A DNA stretch of 64,000 bases from Parapedobacter indicus (GTDB lineage Bacteria; Bacteroidota; Bacteroidia; Sphingobacteriales; Sphingobacteriaceae), in NCBI RefSeq assembly GCF_900113765.1, contig NZ_FOQO01000006.1, positions 62,001-126,000 of the forward strand. The letters are read 5' to 3'. The notes under the pieces are model-generated. The model saw only the letters and a program-made list of their open reading frames with translations, had not been told where the DNA came from and ran no database searches. Position numbers and translations under genes: made by a program. This document shows, piece by piece, positions 34,886-45,200 of the stretch; the first letter of the stretch is position 1, and every line of letters starts with the position of its first letter.

Positions 34886-36445
34886 TCACCATCCCGGGTT
34901 TTGTGTAAGGTTCTCATTAAGTGACAACTCACTATCGGGAATGGGCAGCAGATTATAGAAATCCAGGTACCCGTCCGGGAATTTGGTTTCTATAACATCG
35001 CCATTATGATCTTTTATCTGCAAGGGGTATAGCTCATCACCCATGTTCCATCGCCGGATATCGGACCAATACAACCCTTCCAAAGCAAATTCAATGCGTC
35101 GTTCATGCCGCAACCGCTGTCTTGCTTCCGCTTGGGTAAGCCCCAGGGGTAACAGGGAAATTTTCACATCATCCCGTCCCGTCCGAATCTGGTTGATTAA
35201 GTCAATTGCTTCATCTATGTTTCCACCCGTTTCAATAATCGCTTCTGCTTTGGACAGGATTACATCGGCATAACGCAGTACAATGTTGTTGATGTAGGAC
35301 TGACCAGACGGGGGTAATGCAGATTCGTCATCGACACGATATTTACGGCAGCTGAGGTGTTTGAGCCGGTTGCCGGGATGATTGAACGCACCACCGGGAT
35401 ACAAATAGTCGGGGAATCGATGGCCTAATATGTAAGAACCTGGTAAAACCACCGTAAAGTACAAACGCGGATCTCTTCCTTCAAATGGGTTGCTGGGATC
35501 AACAGGTGCTCCATTTACCGTTTCATAAGCATCGACCAGATCATCTGTGGGCACGTATCGGCTTCCACGCGTCCAACTGCCCGTACCCGTGCCGCAATAT
35601 TGATCGTGTAGAGATCCTTGCGAATTCTCTCCTACCATATATTGTACGTCGAAAATTACCTCCATGTTATTTTCATTTTCCGCGTTAAATAACCCTTCAT
35701 AACTTGGAAATAGCCCGTACTTTTTCAATGCTTCCAATTGCTCAATTACAGCTAATACTTCTTCATAGTTATTCTGATATAAATAAGCTCGCATTTTCAT
35801 ACCCAAAGCCGCTCCTTTAGTCGCCCGGCCTACTTCCGGGGCATCTACATCGAGGTTGGCTATCGCGACATCATAATCGTCCACCACCTGACGCCAAGTG
35901 TCTTCGACCGAAGCACGGCGAACACTCCTTGCTGAATCAGCGGATAAAATGCCGTTGACAATCGGAACGCCTCCGTAGGTATCGGCTAATACGGCATAAG
36001 CTAATCCCCTGAGAAAATGAGCTTCGCCCAGGTACATTGACTTTGCCTGTTCGTTGAGGTCGACGGATTCTATGGATTGGATCAGAAAGTTTGTCCTGAA
36101 AATGATCGAATAAGGGCGCGTCCAACGAAATGTGATCATCTGCTGATCACTTGACCTCAATTGACCATTTCCTGCTTTCGCTATCGGGGTATTTCCCCAG
36201 TTATAAGCGTTTGGGGTAGCGCCGTCAAGAACTCCAAAACCAAAAAGACCTTGGTCGTAAACGGAATTTTCGCGCAGCAGTGCATAGGTACCGTTTAACA
36301 ACATCTTGATATCTGCTTCGTTTTCTGGGAAATTTGCAGATGTAATCTTATCTTCTGGGTAAATACTCAAAAATTCATTTACACAGCCGCCCAACGTCAT
36401 AGCGGTAACAAATAAGAATGAGGTTACTATGTATCTTAATTTCAT
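34886..36445 (-). CDS. SusD/RagB-like surface glycan-binding lipoprotein, locus D
   Basis: This SusD homologue, 519 residues from the ATG at 36445, has the lipoprotein signal MKLRYIVTSFLFVTAMTLGGC (only Cys21 needs acylation). Family text includes YLGEAHFLRGLAYAVLADTYGG, RATKGAALGMKMRAYLY, VLRYADVILSKAEAI and RIEFALEGLYWSDIRRW, ending PIPDSELSLNENLTQNPGW. The open frame extends upstream to 36598, but that part only overlaps the end of susC in another frame and precedes the signal peptide. It begins 4 bp after susC. Confidence 0.96.
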   Translation of the reverse strand: MKLRYIVTSFLFVTAMTLGGCVNEFLSIYPEDKITSANFPENEADIKMLLNGTYALLRENSVYDQGLFGFGVLDGATPNAYNWGNTPIAKAGNGQLRSSDQQMITFRWTRPYSIIFRTNFLIQSIESVDLNEQAKSMYLGEAHFLRGLAYAVLADTYGGVPIVNGILSADSARSVRRASVEDTWRQVVDDYDVAIANLDVDAPEVGRATKGAALGMKMRAYLYQNNYEEVLAVIEQLEALKKYGLFPSYEGLFNAENENNMEVIFDVQYMVGENSQGSLHDQYCGTGTGSWTRGSRYVPTDDLVDAYETVNGAPVDPSNPFEGRDPRLYFTVVLPGSYILGHRFPDYLYPGGAFNHPGNRLKHLSCRKYRVDDESALPPSGQSYINNIVLRYADVILSKAEAIIETGGNIDEAIDLINQIRTGRDDVKISLLPLGLTQAEARQRLRHERRIEFALEGLYWSDIRRWNMGDELYPLQIKDHNGDVIETKFPDGYLDFYNLLPIPDSELSLNENLTQNPGW

Positions 36446-36449
36446 CGCA

Positions 36450-39400
36450 TTAAAAACTAACGTTAACACCAAATGAGACAATTCGCGGAATGGGATACAT
36501 ATTCTGTCCATTGTTGAACGTATTTCTTTCTGGATCATACCCTTCGTATTCGTCGTTACTGACAAGCGTGAATACATTTTGTGCATTCGTGTAAACATAC
36601 AGCTTTTCGATCCCTATCCGCGTTAATGCCAATGTTGGAATTGCATAACCTAACTGTATATTCTTCAGCTTAATATAACTGAGATCCTGAACCCAATAGG
36701 AAGATTCAGAAGCATCCCAAGCATTGTTGAATTTCAGGCTCGGCACGTCGGTATTCGGATTGTCGGGGCTCCAAGCATTTCTCCATCTGGTAGAAATCAT
36801 CCGATTCTCCCAATCCATGTCTGTAAAATTATTCTGCGTATATAGGCTTACGTCAGAAACACCCTGAAATAGTAGGTTCAGGTCAAAGCCTTTATACCGA
36901 AAACCGGCAGACAACCCAAAGGTGTACGTTGGGATGGTGTTTCCTAAGCCCGTTTTATCTTCAAAAGTCAACCGCCCGTCATTGTTAAGGTCTTCAAACT
37001 TCAAGTTACCGGCTTTGGGTGTAAAGCTATTTGCATGCATATGCTGTTTGGCCTCGTCATTTGACTGGTAAACACCAATTGCTTTGTAGCCGTATAATGT
37101 GTTGTAAGCATACCCCTCCCGAATCAGATATAATTGATCCGGCGAATCACCGTCGTTGAATCGAGTTACCTCATTGTCAATGTACGTCAAATTTAACCCG
37201 ACGTTAAACCCGAATTGATCGCGATCCGTCTTTCGGTTATCATAATTGGCTATAAACTCGATACCGTTATTCAGCATCTCGCCCACATTTTCATGCGGGG
37301 CTGTCAAGCCTCCCAAAATCAGCGGAATCGGCAGCTGCACGATAATGTCTTTCGTACGTCTTTTGAAATAATCCACCTCAATGTTAAGCCGGTTATCAAA
37401 TACGCCCATGTCCAATCCGAAATCCAGCGTGGATGTTGTTTCCCAAGTAATGTTTTCATCAACCAACGCTGTCACCGCTGCTCCCGGCGAGAAAACATCA
37501 CCGTAGCTATAACTTAACTCATTGCTCTGCGCGATGACCGTCAAAAATGGCCAGTATCCGGCAATGTTCTGGTTACCCAGTTGTCCCCAGGATGCGCGCA
37601 ATTTTAAATTTGAGAATACATCGATATCCCGGATAAATGCTTCATCAGAAAGCCGCCATCCCAATGAAAAACCCGGAAAAAGCCCCCAGCGATTTCCAGC
37701 TTTAAACCTGGATGAAGCATCGGCCCTAAAATTAGCCTCAAATAAGTAACGACCCATATACGCATAATTAACCCGGCCGAAGTAAGAAAACATACGCAAA
37801 CTGGTCATGTTACCTTCTCCTCGGATCCCGGTAGTTCCCGCATCCACTTGCGTCAGCCCTTCCTTGGGAGGCGAAGTTCTCCTCGCATATAGATTTTCAA
37901 TCTTACTATCTTCTAATTGGATGCCTGCGATCGCTGAAATTTCATGACCACTCGAAAAATCCTTTGTTAGATTTAAGGTACTAAACAAATTATTATTGGT
38001 CGAACCCACATGGGTCCGATCGATTTCCAACCCTTCCCGATTGAAATTTTTGGTAATGGTCTCGATGCCGGTATCGGTGTATCCAAAGACACTGGTATTG
38101 TACTTATCGGTCAGGTCCCAATCCCGGTTTGAAGCAAAGGTGGTTCGGAACGAAAGTAGATCACTTAGTTTAACATCAACGTTAACATTGAGTGTCAATA
38201 TGTTGTTACCTATTTTGTTTAAGCCATTTGCCGCATCGATCAGTGGATTCCGATTGTCATACAACAGACTTCCATCCGCACCGATGGCTTGCACCGAACC
38301 GTATCGGCCATCGCGTGTGTAGGGAGCTATATAGGGAGCCGCACCGCTCAACATTTCAAACACACGCCCCATCGAACCGTACGTAGCGTCGGCATAGGGT
38401 TCTTTCGATTGCCGTCGTAAATAGTTAATTCGACCACCCAGTGTCAGCCAATTATTTACACGGGAATCGACATTCAACCGCATGCCGTAACGTTCGGATA
38501 CTGTATTGGGCACCATACCTTGCTGGTTCAGGTAGTTGAAGGAGAAAAATGAGGATGTCTGTGCGGTGCCTCCCAGGATCGAAACATTGTGTTCGTGCAT
38601 GGCAGCTGTTTTAAAAAGTTCGTTAAACCAATCGGTGCTCGGATATTTGTAGGGATCATCTCCATTCCGAAAGGCTTCAATCAATTCATCGGAAAACAAC
38701 GGCGCAGACCCTTCGTTCGTCAATGCTACATTTGTCAATTCCATACTTTCCGCGCTGTTGTCAATCACGTCGTATCGTCTCCCAAGCGATTGGAGACCGA
38801 AATATGAGTTTAAATTGACCGTCATCTTTTCGGAAGACTTTCCCGATTTGGTTGTAACCAATACCACCCCATTTGCCGCCTTTGATCCGTAAATCGCCGC
38901 ACTTGCTGCGTCCTTCAGCACGGAAATACTTTCGATGTCGTTCGGATTCAATTGATCAAAAGATCCTTCAATACCATCTACGATAATTAACGGATTCGAG
39001 TTATTCAAGGTTCCCCAACCCCGTATCCGCAACTGAGCGCCATCTCCTCCCGGCTTTCCGGAATTTTGGCTAACCCAAATTCCAGAAGCCGTACCTCCCA
39101 GCGCTTGCGATGCGTTTGTAATCGGGCGATTATTGAGTTCGTCGTCAAACTCGACCATCGAAACCGCTCCCGTGAGATTTACTTTTTTCTGTGTGCCGTA
39201 TCCTACTACCACCACTTCATCCAGATCACTAACTGTCGCCTTCATCGAAACATTGATACGATCCTGATTACTTATAGACCGCTCTACGGATTCAAAGCCG
39301 ACGTTTGTGAATATCAATACGGTCGCCCCGGTAGGGACTTCAATGCGATACATTCCGCCGTCGTCAGTAGTAGTAACGGCAGACGTACCTTTTACCGAAA

Positions 39401-39881
39401 CCGTCACTCCTGCCAACGGTTGCCCTATGTCATCGACCACCGTGCCACTTATCGTCCGTTGAGGCTGTACAAGGGGAACGTTATTTTCTCGATAGTTAGC
39501 TGGCAGCCGATGCTTGGTGTCCGGTTTAACGAAAATACTCGTACCATCGATTCGATAGGTAAGTGATGCAGGCTTCAACACCTTGGTTAAAAAGGTTTCC
39601 AATGGCATTTTTCGTGCGGTGATACGGATTGGTTCTGATTCAAGTAAGATTTCATCACTATAAAGCACCGTATACCCTGTCTGGTTTTCAATGACCGAAA
39701 AAATCTGCTTTAAATGAATATGCTTCCGATCCAGCGTAATCGTTTGCGACAATGTTTCGCCACTCAGGTGCATTGTACCCAGCAAAATCCATAACGCTGT
39801 GAACCTCATAATTAGGAAAAATTGTCGGTTAATCGCATGAGGCATGAGAATCCCCCAGCGTAACAATACATAATTTATCAT
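36450..39881 (-). CDS. SusC/RagA-like TonB-dependent receptor, locus D
   Basis: This 1143-residue receptor has a signal region (MRFTALWILLGTMHLSGETL), an STN domain (TITLDRKHIHLKQIFSVIEN to about residue 120), a carboxypeptidase-regulatory-like domain (ISGTVVDDIGQPLAGVTVS), a plug starting DLDEVVVVGYGTQKKVNLTGA and a barrel ending VSFGVNVSF. Its first six residues (MINYVL) equal those of locus A only because the 51-bp leader block is shared. The in-frame ATG at 39809, just before the hydrophobic signal, is a plausible true start. It is the importer and signal source for the five-sulfatase locus. Confidence 0.96.
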   Translation of the reverse strand: MINYVLLRWGILMPHAINRQFFLIMRFTALWILLGTMHLSGETLSQTITLDRKHIHLKQIFSVIENQTGYTVLYSDEILLESEPIRITARKMPLETFLTKVLKPASLTYRIDGTSIFVKPDTKHRLPANYRENNVPLVQPQRTISGTVVDDIGQPLAGVTVSVKGTSAVTTTDDGGMYRIEVPTGATVLIFTNVGFESVERSISNQDRINVSMKATVSDLDEVVVVGYGTQKKVNLTGAVSMVEFDDELNNRPITNASQALGGTASGIWVSQNSGKPGGDGAQLRIRGWGTLNNSNPLIIVDGIEGSFDQLNPNDIESISVLKDAASAAIYGSKAANGVVLVTTKSGKSSEKMTVNLNSYFGLQSLGRRYDVIDNSAESMELTNVALTNEGSAPLFSDELIEAFRNGDDPYKYPSTDWFNELFKTAAMHEHNVSILGGTAQTSSFFSFNYLNQQGMVPNTVSERYGMRLNVDSRVNNWLTLGGRINYLRRQSKEPYADATYGSMGRVFEMLSGAAPYIAPYTRDGRYGSVQAIGADGSLLYDNRNPLIDAANGLNKIGNNILTLNVNVDVKLSDLLSFRTTFASNRDWDLTDKYNTSVFGYTDTGIETITKNFNREGLEIDRTHVGSTNNNLFSTLNLTKDFSSGHEISAIAGIQLEDSKIENLYARRTSPPKEGLTQVDAGTTGIRGEGNMTSLRMFSYFGRVNYAYMGRYLFEANFRADASSRFKAGNRWGLFPGFSLGWRLSDEAFIRDIDVFSNLKLRASWGQLGNQNIAGYWPFLTVIAQSNELSYSYGDVFSPGAAVTALVDENITWETTSTLDFGLDMGVFDNRLNIEVDYFKRRTKDIIVQLPIPLILGGLTAPHENVGEMLNNGIEFIANYDNRKTDRDQFGFNVGLNLTYIDNEVTRFNDGDSPDQLYLIREGYAYNTLYGYKAIGVYQSNDEAKQHMHANSFTPKAGNLKFEDLNNDGRLTFEDKTGLGNTIPTYTFGLSAGFRYKGFDLNLLFQGVSDVSLYTQNNFTDMDWENRMISTRWRNAWSPDNPNTDVPSLKFNNAWDASESSYWVQDLSYIKLKNIQLGYAIPTLALTRIGIEKLYVYTNAQNVFTLVSNDEYEGYDPERNTFNNGQNMYPIPRIVSFGVNVSF

Positions 39882-39915
39882 TACCTTTGTTAAGTTTGGA
39901 TGGTTTATAATCCAG
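39865..39915. repeat. 51-bp leader block shared with locus A (copy 2)
   Basis: It matches 2540-2590 at 47 of 51 positions without gaps. Both copies cover the susC start codon and the TAnnTTTG-TTTGGAT motif. A further shared octamer, CCGAACAT, lies just before the hairpin in both loci (2621 and 39941), with a 5-bp spacing difference. Confidence 0.85.
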
Positions 39916-39987
39916 TGATCATCTTGTTTATAATTTTAGTCCGAACATACGGAGGGATGGAGTCAACATCTCTCCGTTTTGTTTTTT
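39896..39987 (+). ncRNA. putative cis-antisense sRNA opposite the susC leader, locus D
   Basis: This is the best of four candidates. On the plus strand a perfect TAnnTTTG box (TACCTTTG, 39882-39889) next to the susC start would begin an RNA of about 92 nt, ending at a strong hairpin and T-tract. The stem 39950-39959 with 39967-39976 contains one G:T pair that would be A.C in minus-strand RNA. Known cis-antisense sRNAs at Bacteroides susC leaders (DonS type) have the same position and size class. A clear -33 element is lacking and the 5' end is inferred. Confidence 0.48.
39949..39987 (+). terminator. strong plus-strand terminator between fecR and susC, locus D
   Basis: CGGAGGGATG and CATCTCTCCG pair around the 7-nt loop GAGTCAA, with an extra A-T pair, and are followed by TTTTGTTTTTT. 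No annotated plus-strand gene ends here, so it points to an unannotated plus-strand transcript. Confidence 0.7.
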
Positions 39988-40032
39988 AGTACTATCTTAT
40001 CTAGCCATTTTCCTCCTTTTTTAGCCTCGTTA

Positions 40033-41169
40033 TCATTCAATAATCAAACGGCGTCCCACCAATTGGAAGGAGATGCCCGATCCTTCGAAAAAATCCAATA
40101 CGCTCGATAAACGTGCATTCCGTTTCATTTTACCACTGAACGTTTTATTGGGCTTTCTCCGGTACTCAATATCAACATCATACCACCTGGCAAGCTGTTC
40201 CAATACTTCGTCGAACGGTGTTTCTTCAAAACTGAAAAAACCTTCCTTCCAAGCAGTGAACTGCTCGATTGACACCTCGTTGATCGCTGTATTTCCGTCG
40301 GTGATGACGCTCTGTTGTCCCGGCTTCAATGTATTGTCAGCGCCCGCTCTTAAATTGGTTATCTTAACGCTTCCTTCAACCAGCGTTGTCTTGATTGCAG
40401 GCTCATTATCATAGGCGGTAATGTTAAATTGGGTACCCAACACTTCCAGGTTTTGGCCCGCTGTGGCGACACGGAAGGGGCGTTTCTTATCCTTTGCCAC
40501 CTCAAAATAAGCTTCTCCTTTAAGCTGTACCGCCCGCTGGGCGTCTCCGAAGCGACTGGGATATCGCAACGTAGATTCCGAGTTAAGCCAGACCTTAGTC
40601 CCATCAGGCAACGTAACTTGGTAGGTTCCACCTTTTGGAATTTTCATGGTTAGGTGTTGGATCCGCGAAATCGACTCTTTGCTAAGCACCAAACTTCCGT
40701 CTGTGTACCTCAATTCTTCCCCGACGACGATTCCCGATTGCGATTCACTCAGATCAATGGAACGGCCATCTGCCAGAACCAACGTTGCTCGATTGCCTCC
40801 CGGTAAAATAGCTACCGGCGTATCCGGTTGCGATTTCTTTACCTCTTCATTATATAGTAGAAAAAAACCAATAAAAAATACAACAATTGCCGCTGCAGCA
40901 TAGGGAATCCATTTACGGATCTTAATACCACTACGCCTTAGTTGTTTCTGATTTACAATGTATTCGTAAATCCGTTGTTGTGCTAAACTTTCTGAAGAAC
41001 CTGTATTACGATTCGTTTTGGCCTGTTGCCAATCTGAATCCAGGAGTTCCTGAAGCGCCTCATCGTATGAAAATTCCTGTACGATAGACTCCCATTCGGA
41101 GCGTTCGTCATCAGTAAGCGCCTGCACTTGATACTGCCGGTATAAGTATTTGAGCCGTCCAAGGTCCAT
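40033..41169 (-). CDS. FecR-type anti-sigma factor, locus D
   Basis: This 378-residue anti-sigma factor has a cytoplasmic N-terminus of about 86 residues (MDLGRLKYLYRQYQVQALTD), one membrane helix at about 87-106, a FecR domain (IPKGGTYQVTLPDGTKVWLN, LKGEAYFEVAKDKKRPF, LEVLGTQFNITAYD) and a C-terminal DUF4974 domain (AWKEGFFSFEETPFDEVLEQ, RWYDVDIEYRRK). It lies 99 bp after its sigma gene and 151 bp before susC. It would gate the sulfatase locus in response to the receptor. Confidence 0.95.
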   Translation of the reverse strand: MDLGRLKYLYRQYQVQALTDDERSEWESIVQEFSYDEALQELLDSDWQQAKTNRNTGSSESLAQQRIYEYIVNQKQLRRSGIKIRKWIPYAAAAIVVFFIGFFLLYNEEVKKSQPDTPVAILPGGNRATLVLADGRSIDLSESQSGIVVGEELRYTDGSLVLSKESISRIQHLTMKIPKGGTYQVTLPDGTKVWLNSESTLRYPSRFGDAQRAVQLKGEAYFEVAKDKKRPFRVATAGQNLEVLGTQFNITAYDNEPAIKTTLVEGSVKITNLRAGADNTLKPGQQSVITDGNTAINEVSIEQFTAWKEGFFSFEETPFDEVLEQLARWYDVDIEYRRKPNKTFSGKMKRNARLSSVLDFFEGSGISFQLVGRRLIIE

Positions 41170-41268
41170 AACTTCGGTCTGTTTAACTCATTAGTCGAAC
41201 CTAACCAACTTTCGAGGTAATTGATCAGTCAAAAAAAACACAACACGCTGTCATACAATAAGATATTT

Positions 41269-41862
41269 TTAGTTCAGATTAAAGATGAGCAACCAAACAG
41301 CCACGTCAATGTGATGTAGCTTCAAATAGTCTCGTAAAAACCGTAAGGCGTGTTTCATGTGACTCTGCACTGTTCCGGGCGCAATATCGAGTTGTCGGGC
41401 CGCCTCTTCGTATTTTAATCCTTCTTGGTGACAAAGTTGATAGACTCTTTGCTGCTGGGGAGGCAGCAGATCAATTCCTTCTTCAAGAAGCCGTCGAACC
41501 TCTCGCAATAATACACGCTCTTCTGTTTCTTCGCTACTTTCCTGCCACTGCTCTTTTAAATTCCGCTTTACAGCACGGGCACGTTGCAGCTTGCGTAACG
41601 CATCTATGGTGCGCCTTTTGGACAACGTCTTCAAAAATGCTTCTACATTCCGAATCTCGCGAAGTCCATCCCCCTTTTGCCAAAATGCAAGCATCACTTC
41701 TTGGGCTACCTCCTGCGCGCAATCAACGTCTAACAACACCCGAAATGCAAATGCCTTGATTTTCGGGAAGTAGTAATCATACACTTGCTTGAAAGCAAAC
41801 TCATCGCCCGCTGCAATCTTGAACAGCAGTTTTCTATCTTCTGAAAAACATGTTGCCTTCAT
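41269..41862 (-). CDS. FecI-like ECF RNA polymerase sigma factor, locus D
   Basis: This ECF sigma factor, 197 residues from the ATG at 41862 (MKATCFSEDRKLLFKIAAGD), has region 2 (AFKQVYDYYFPKIKAFAFRV, CAQEVAQEVMLAFWQK) and region 4 (HQEGLKYEEAARQLDIAPGT). The frame is open to 42066, but the extra 68 residues have no family counterpart and would use up most of the divergent promoter region. The C-terminus is hydrophobic (VAVWLLIFNLN). It heads locus D and is divergent from the macroglobulin gene. Confidence 0.93.
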   Translation of the reverse strand: MKATCFSEDRKLLFKIAAGDEFAFKQVYDYYFPKIKAFAFRVLLDVDCAQEVAQEVMLAFWQKGDGLREIRNVEAFLKTLSKRRTIDALRKLQRARAVKRNLKEQWQESSEETEERVLLREVRRLLEEGIDLLPPQQQRVYQLCHQEGLKYEEAARQLDIAPGTVQSHMKHALRFLRDYLKLHHIDVAVWLLIFNLN

Positions 41863-42237
41863 GATGGCTATAATATGGTCAGTGCTAAGATACATCCTTT
41901 TTCTAAATGGAAGAGATAGCCAACAGCCGACATTAACAATCTCCTGTTGACATTGCATCATATGCAACTTCGCATTCCCTTCCAAATAGCTATGTTCGGC
42001 ATTAACTAATAACGGAGTAAAAGTATAGTAAATTAATAGATTAAAAAACGCACAATTCATACCCACAAATCGTATAAATTATACGTTTTTCCGTACGAAT
42101 CAATAAGGTCGAAAATTTTTATGGAATTTTTCTCGCTGTAGCATCCGTGTGGCACAATGCGTCCGTATTCTGTATAATATGACGCAATTTTAGTTAAGTT
42201 TGCATAGGCACATCGAGGCACATTAATTTCTATCAGC
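41863..42237. promoter_or_regulatory. divergent control region between the locus D sigma gene and the macroglobulin gene
   Basis: About 375 bp without a supported gene separate two divergent starts. The region is rich in A and T and contains a perfect 7-bp dyad with a one-base centre (CGTATAA-A-TTATACG, 42071-42085), which looks like an operator. It also holds a plus-strand TAAGTTTG box (42195-42202), matching TAnnTTTG and placed 35 bp before the macroglobulin ATG, although no -33 box is clear. Confidence 0.5.
42195..42202 (+). promoter_or_regulatory. -7 promoter box of the macroglobulin gene
   Basis: TAAGTTTG fits the Bacteroidota TAnnTTTG consensus exactly and would give a 5' leader of about 28 nt. 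No TTTG or TTG is seen at the expected distance upstream. Confidence 0.42.
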
Positions 42238-45200
42238 ATGATTCGCAGTATCTTATCGTTTGTTTTGGTTATCACCGTAGCGACTACCATGGCACAAAAA
42301 TCACTCACGCTATCGCCGTTCGAAAAAGAATGGGAGCAAATAAATTCCCTCATCGAAAAAGGACGTCCCCAATCGGCAGCTGAAATTGCCCAGAAGATTT
42401 TAGCTGCAGCACAGCAGAAAGACGATGGTCCGAACGCCATTAAGGCCCAACTTTTTTTGATGGGTGTGGACGAAACCATACAGGACGATGCGATGACACA
42501 CAACATCCTGAAAATTGATTCTCTGATTCAAATCAGCCAAGGGGCCGAAAAAGCGCTATGGCAAAGTATCAACGGTGAGTTGTATTGGCAATATTACCAG
42601 CGTAACCGTTGGTCGATATTGAACCGGACACCATTGGCTGGAGATCCTCCTGCTGATATTGCCACGTGGGACGCAGCTACCTTGATTCACAAAGCAAGCG
42701 AGCTTTATCAAGCTTCCATTCTGGATCGTGAAACGCTGCAAAAAACACCGGTAGAACGTTATACGCCCATCTTAACCCAAGGAGAAAATACCCGCCATCT
42801 GCGACCTACGTTATACGATTTCCTTGCATTCCGTGCCATTGATTTTTTCCAAAACGATGAAAAAGATGTGATAAAACCCGCCTATCAATTCCAGGTAGAC
42901 GGTACACTGTGGTTTGAAACCGCTGAGCGTCTTGCAGATGTGAAGGTAAATCCTGCCCATCCCGAGGCATTGCATTTCCGTGCACTGCATACCTACCAGC
43001 AACTGTTGGCTTTCCATCTCAACGATCCGAAGCCCGATGCATTGATCGATGCAGATCTCCAACGGCTTGCCTTTGTGCATCGGTATTCCGTACATCCCGA
43101 AAAAGATAGCTTATATTTACATGCCTTAGCGCGATTGGAAAAACAGTATCCGGATGTACCTGCAAGCGCACAGGTATCTTATCAAATCATCCAGTTCTTG
43201 TACGATAAGCCATCAACCGATTTATCGAACAAGACAGATCTCCCGGCACTGAAAAACCGATTAGATGCCCTTATTGCTCGCTTTCCGAATACCGAGGGCG
43301 CAGCAAATGCCTCGCATTTGTTATTCCAAATCAATGGTCGATCGCTTACTATACAAACCGAAGAAGTGGTGCTGCCCGATGAAAACAGCAAAGCATTGAT
43401 CTCCTATCGAAATTTGGATAAGATATACATCCGCATATACAACCTCGGCTCACCGATGGACCTCCAGCAAAATGGGTTAACCGATGCGCAACGTGCAAAG
43501 TTGCTGAAGACAAATCCCGAACGGTCGTGGGAACAGTCGCTTCCGGGGTCAAAAGATCTTTATGAACATCGAGCGGAGGTAAAAATAGATCCCCTTGCCG
43601 TAGGTACTTACATATTGGTGGCTTCTGCAACACCTGATTTCCAAGCCGCAAAAAATATACTGCATGCTACGTCATTTCAGGTCTCAGCCATCAGTATGGT
43701 GACCAATGACACGAAAAATGGAAAATGGTTGTTTGCATTGCATCGCAAATCGGGCATGCCATTGCGTGGTGCGACGGTCAACTATTGGGGCAATCAATGG
43801 AATGGCAAGAAAAGAGAATATACGTATATCAAACTGGGCCAAACAAAAACAGACGAAGACGGAAAAGCGCTGGTTAAAGGCGATGGGGAGCAACAAGCGG
43901 CCTTATATGGATCGAATTATATGCAGGTGACGCGTATCACAATTGCTCACCACGGTGATTCCTTGCAATTACCCGGTTATTATTATTTGAATCGCGATGA
44001 AGACGACCAACCTGAAACAGATAACCACCTCTTTTTCTTTACCGACCGCTCCATCTACCGCCCCGGCCAGACCATTCATTTCAAAGGTATCCTGATAGAA
44101 CGAAATAGTAAACACAAAACCAATCGGGTGCTACCCAATGAACAGACAACGGTAACCTTGTACGATGCGAACAACCAGGAAGTGACGTCCGTCGAATTAA
44201 CTTCGAATGAATACGGTTCATTCTCCGGTACATTTACCGCACCGGAAAGCGGCCTTACCGGCCAAATGCGCCTGGGCAATGACCTCGGTGCTGCCTACTT
44301 TTCCGTCGAGGAGTACAAGCGGCCAAAGTTTCAGGTACAGTTCGACTCGCTGAAAGCGAACGTTGCGCTCAATGAGGAGGTAACGGTTAAAGGCAAAGCC
44401 CAAGCCTATGCGGGAAACAATATCGACGGAGCTGAAGTCCGCTACCGTGTGGTAAGACGCGCCCGTTTCCCCTATTTTTGGACGTTTTACCGGTGGGGAC
44501 AACCTCATTCGCCGGAAATGGAAATTGCAAACGGCACGCTGACTACCGATGTGGACGGTGCATTCGAAGTGTCCTTCTCCACCCTGCCCGACAAACAAAT
44601 TAATCCGAATACATGGCCGGTCTTTACATACACGGTTTATACCGATGTAACGGACATTAATGGCGAAACACAAAGCGGCTCCCAAGATGTCAACGCAGGC
44701 TATCGCTCCTTGCAAATCCAGGCATCGATCGATGAGTACCTCAACCTGAAGCAACCGCAAAAATTAGCAATCAGCACGCAAAATCTCAACGGAGTCATCA
44801 CGCCTTCGGAAGTATCCATATCCATCCGGCCGTTGCGCTTTCCAGGAAAACTTTACAGAAAGCGATTGTGGGAAAAACCCGATCAACACCTGCTATCGGA
44901 AGCGGAATTCCGGGCGACGTTCCCAGATGATGAATATACCGACGAATCAGACCACCTCCAATGGCCCGAGGAGGAAGCAATCTGGAATACCGCCATCAGC
45001 ACAGCGACCACCAACGAGGTAATACTGCCAGCTAGCCTTTGGAAACACGAGGGTTGGCATGTGATCGAGCTGAAAACAACCGATCCACAAGGCAATGAAA
45101 TCATCGAAAAAAAATACACATACGCCGTCGATATCACCGCAGAAACAAGGCCGCAGACACCATTGCTCGTATACGCCGATAAAACTTCTTTGCAGCCCGA

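Noticed and set aside
36446-36598. Upstream extension of the locus D susD frame
   Set aside because: It overlaps the end of susC and places 51 residues before a perfect lipoprotein signal starting at 36445.
1-41862. Recent horizontal transfer of the whole four-locus region
   Set aside because: No integrase, flanking repeat or obvious base-composition break was visible by eye; a codon-usage computation would be needed to claim it.
41863-42066. Upstream extension of the locus D sigma gene
   Set aside because: No homology to ECF sigma N-termini and it would occupy the probable promoter and palindrome region.
42057-42506. A 149-codon minus-strand open frame at the start of the macroglobulin gene
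   Set aside because: It is antisense to the clear coding sequence, has no family-like features and would overlap the divergent control region.
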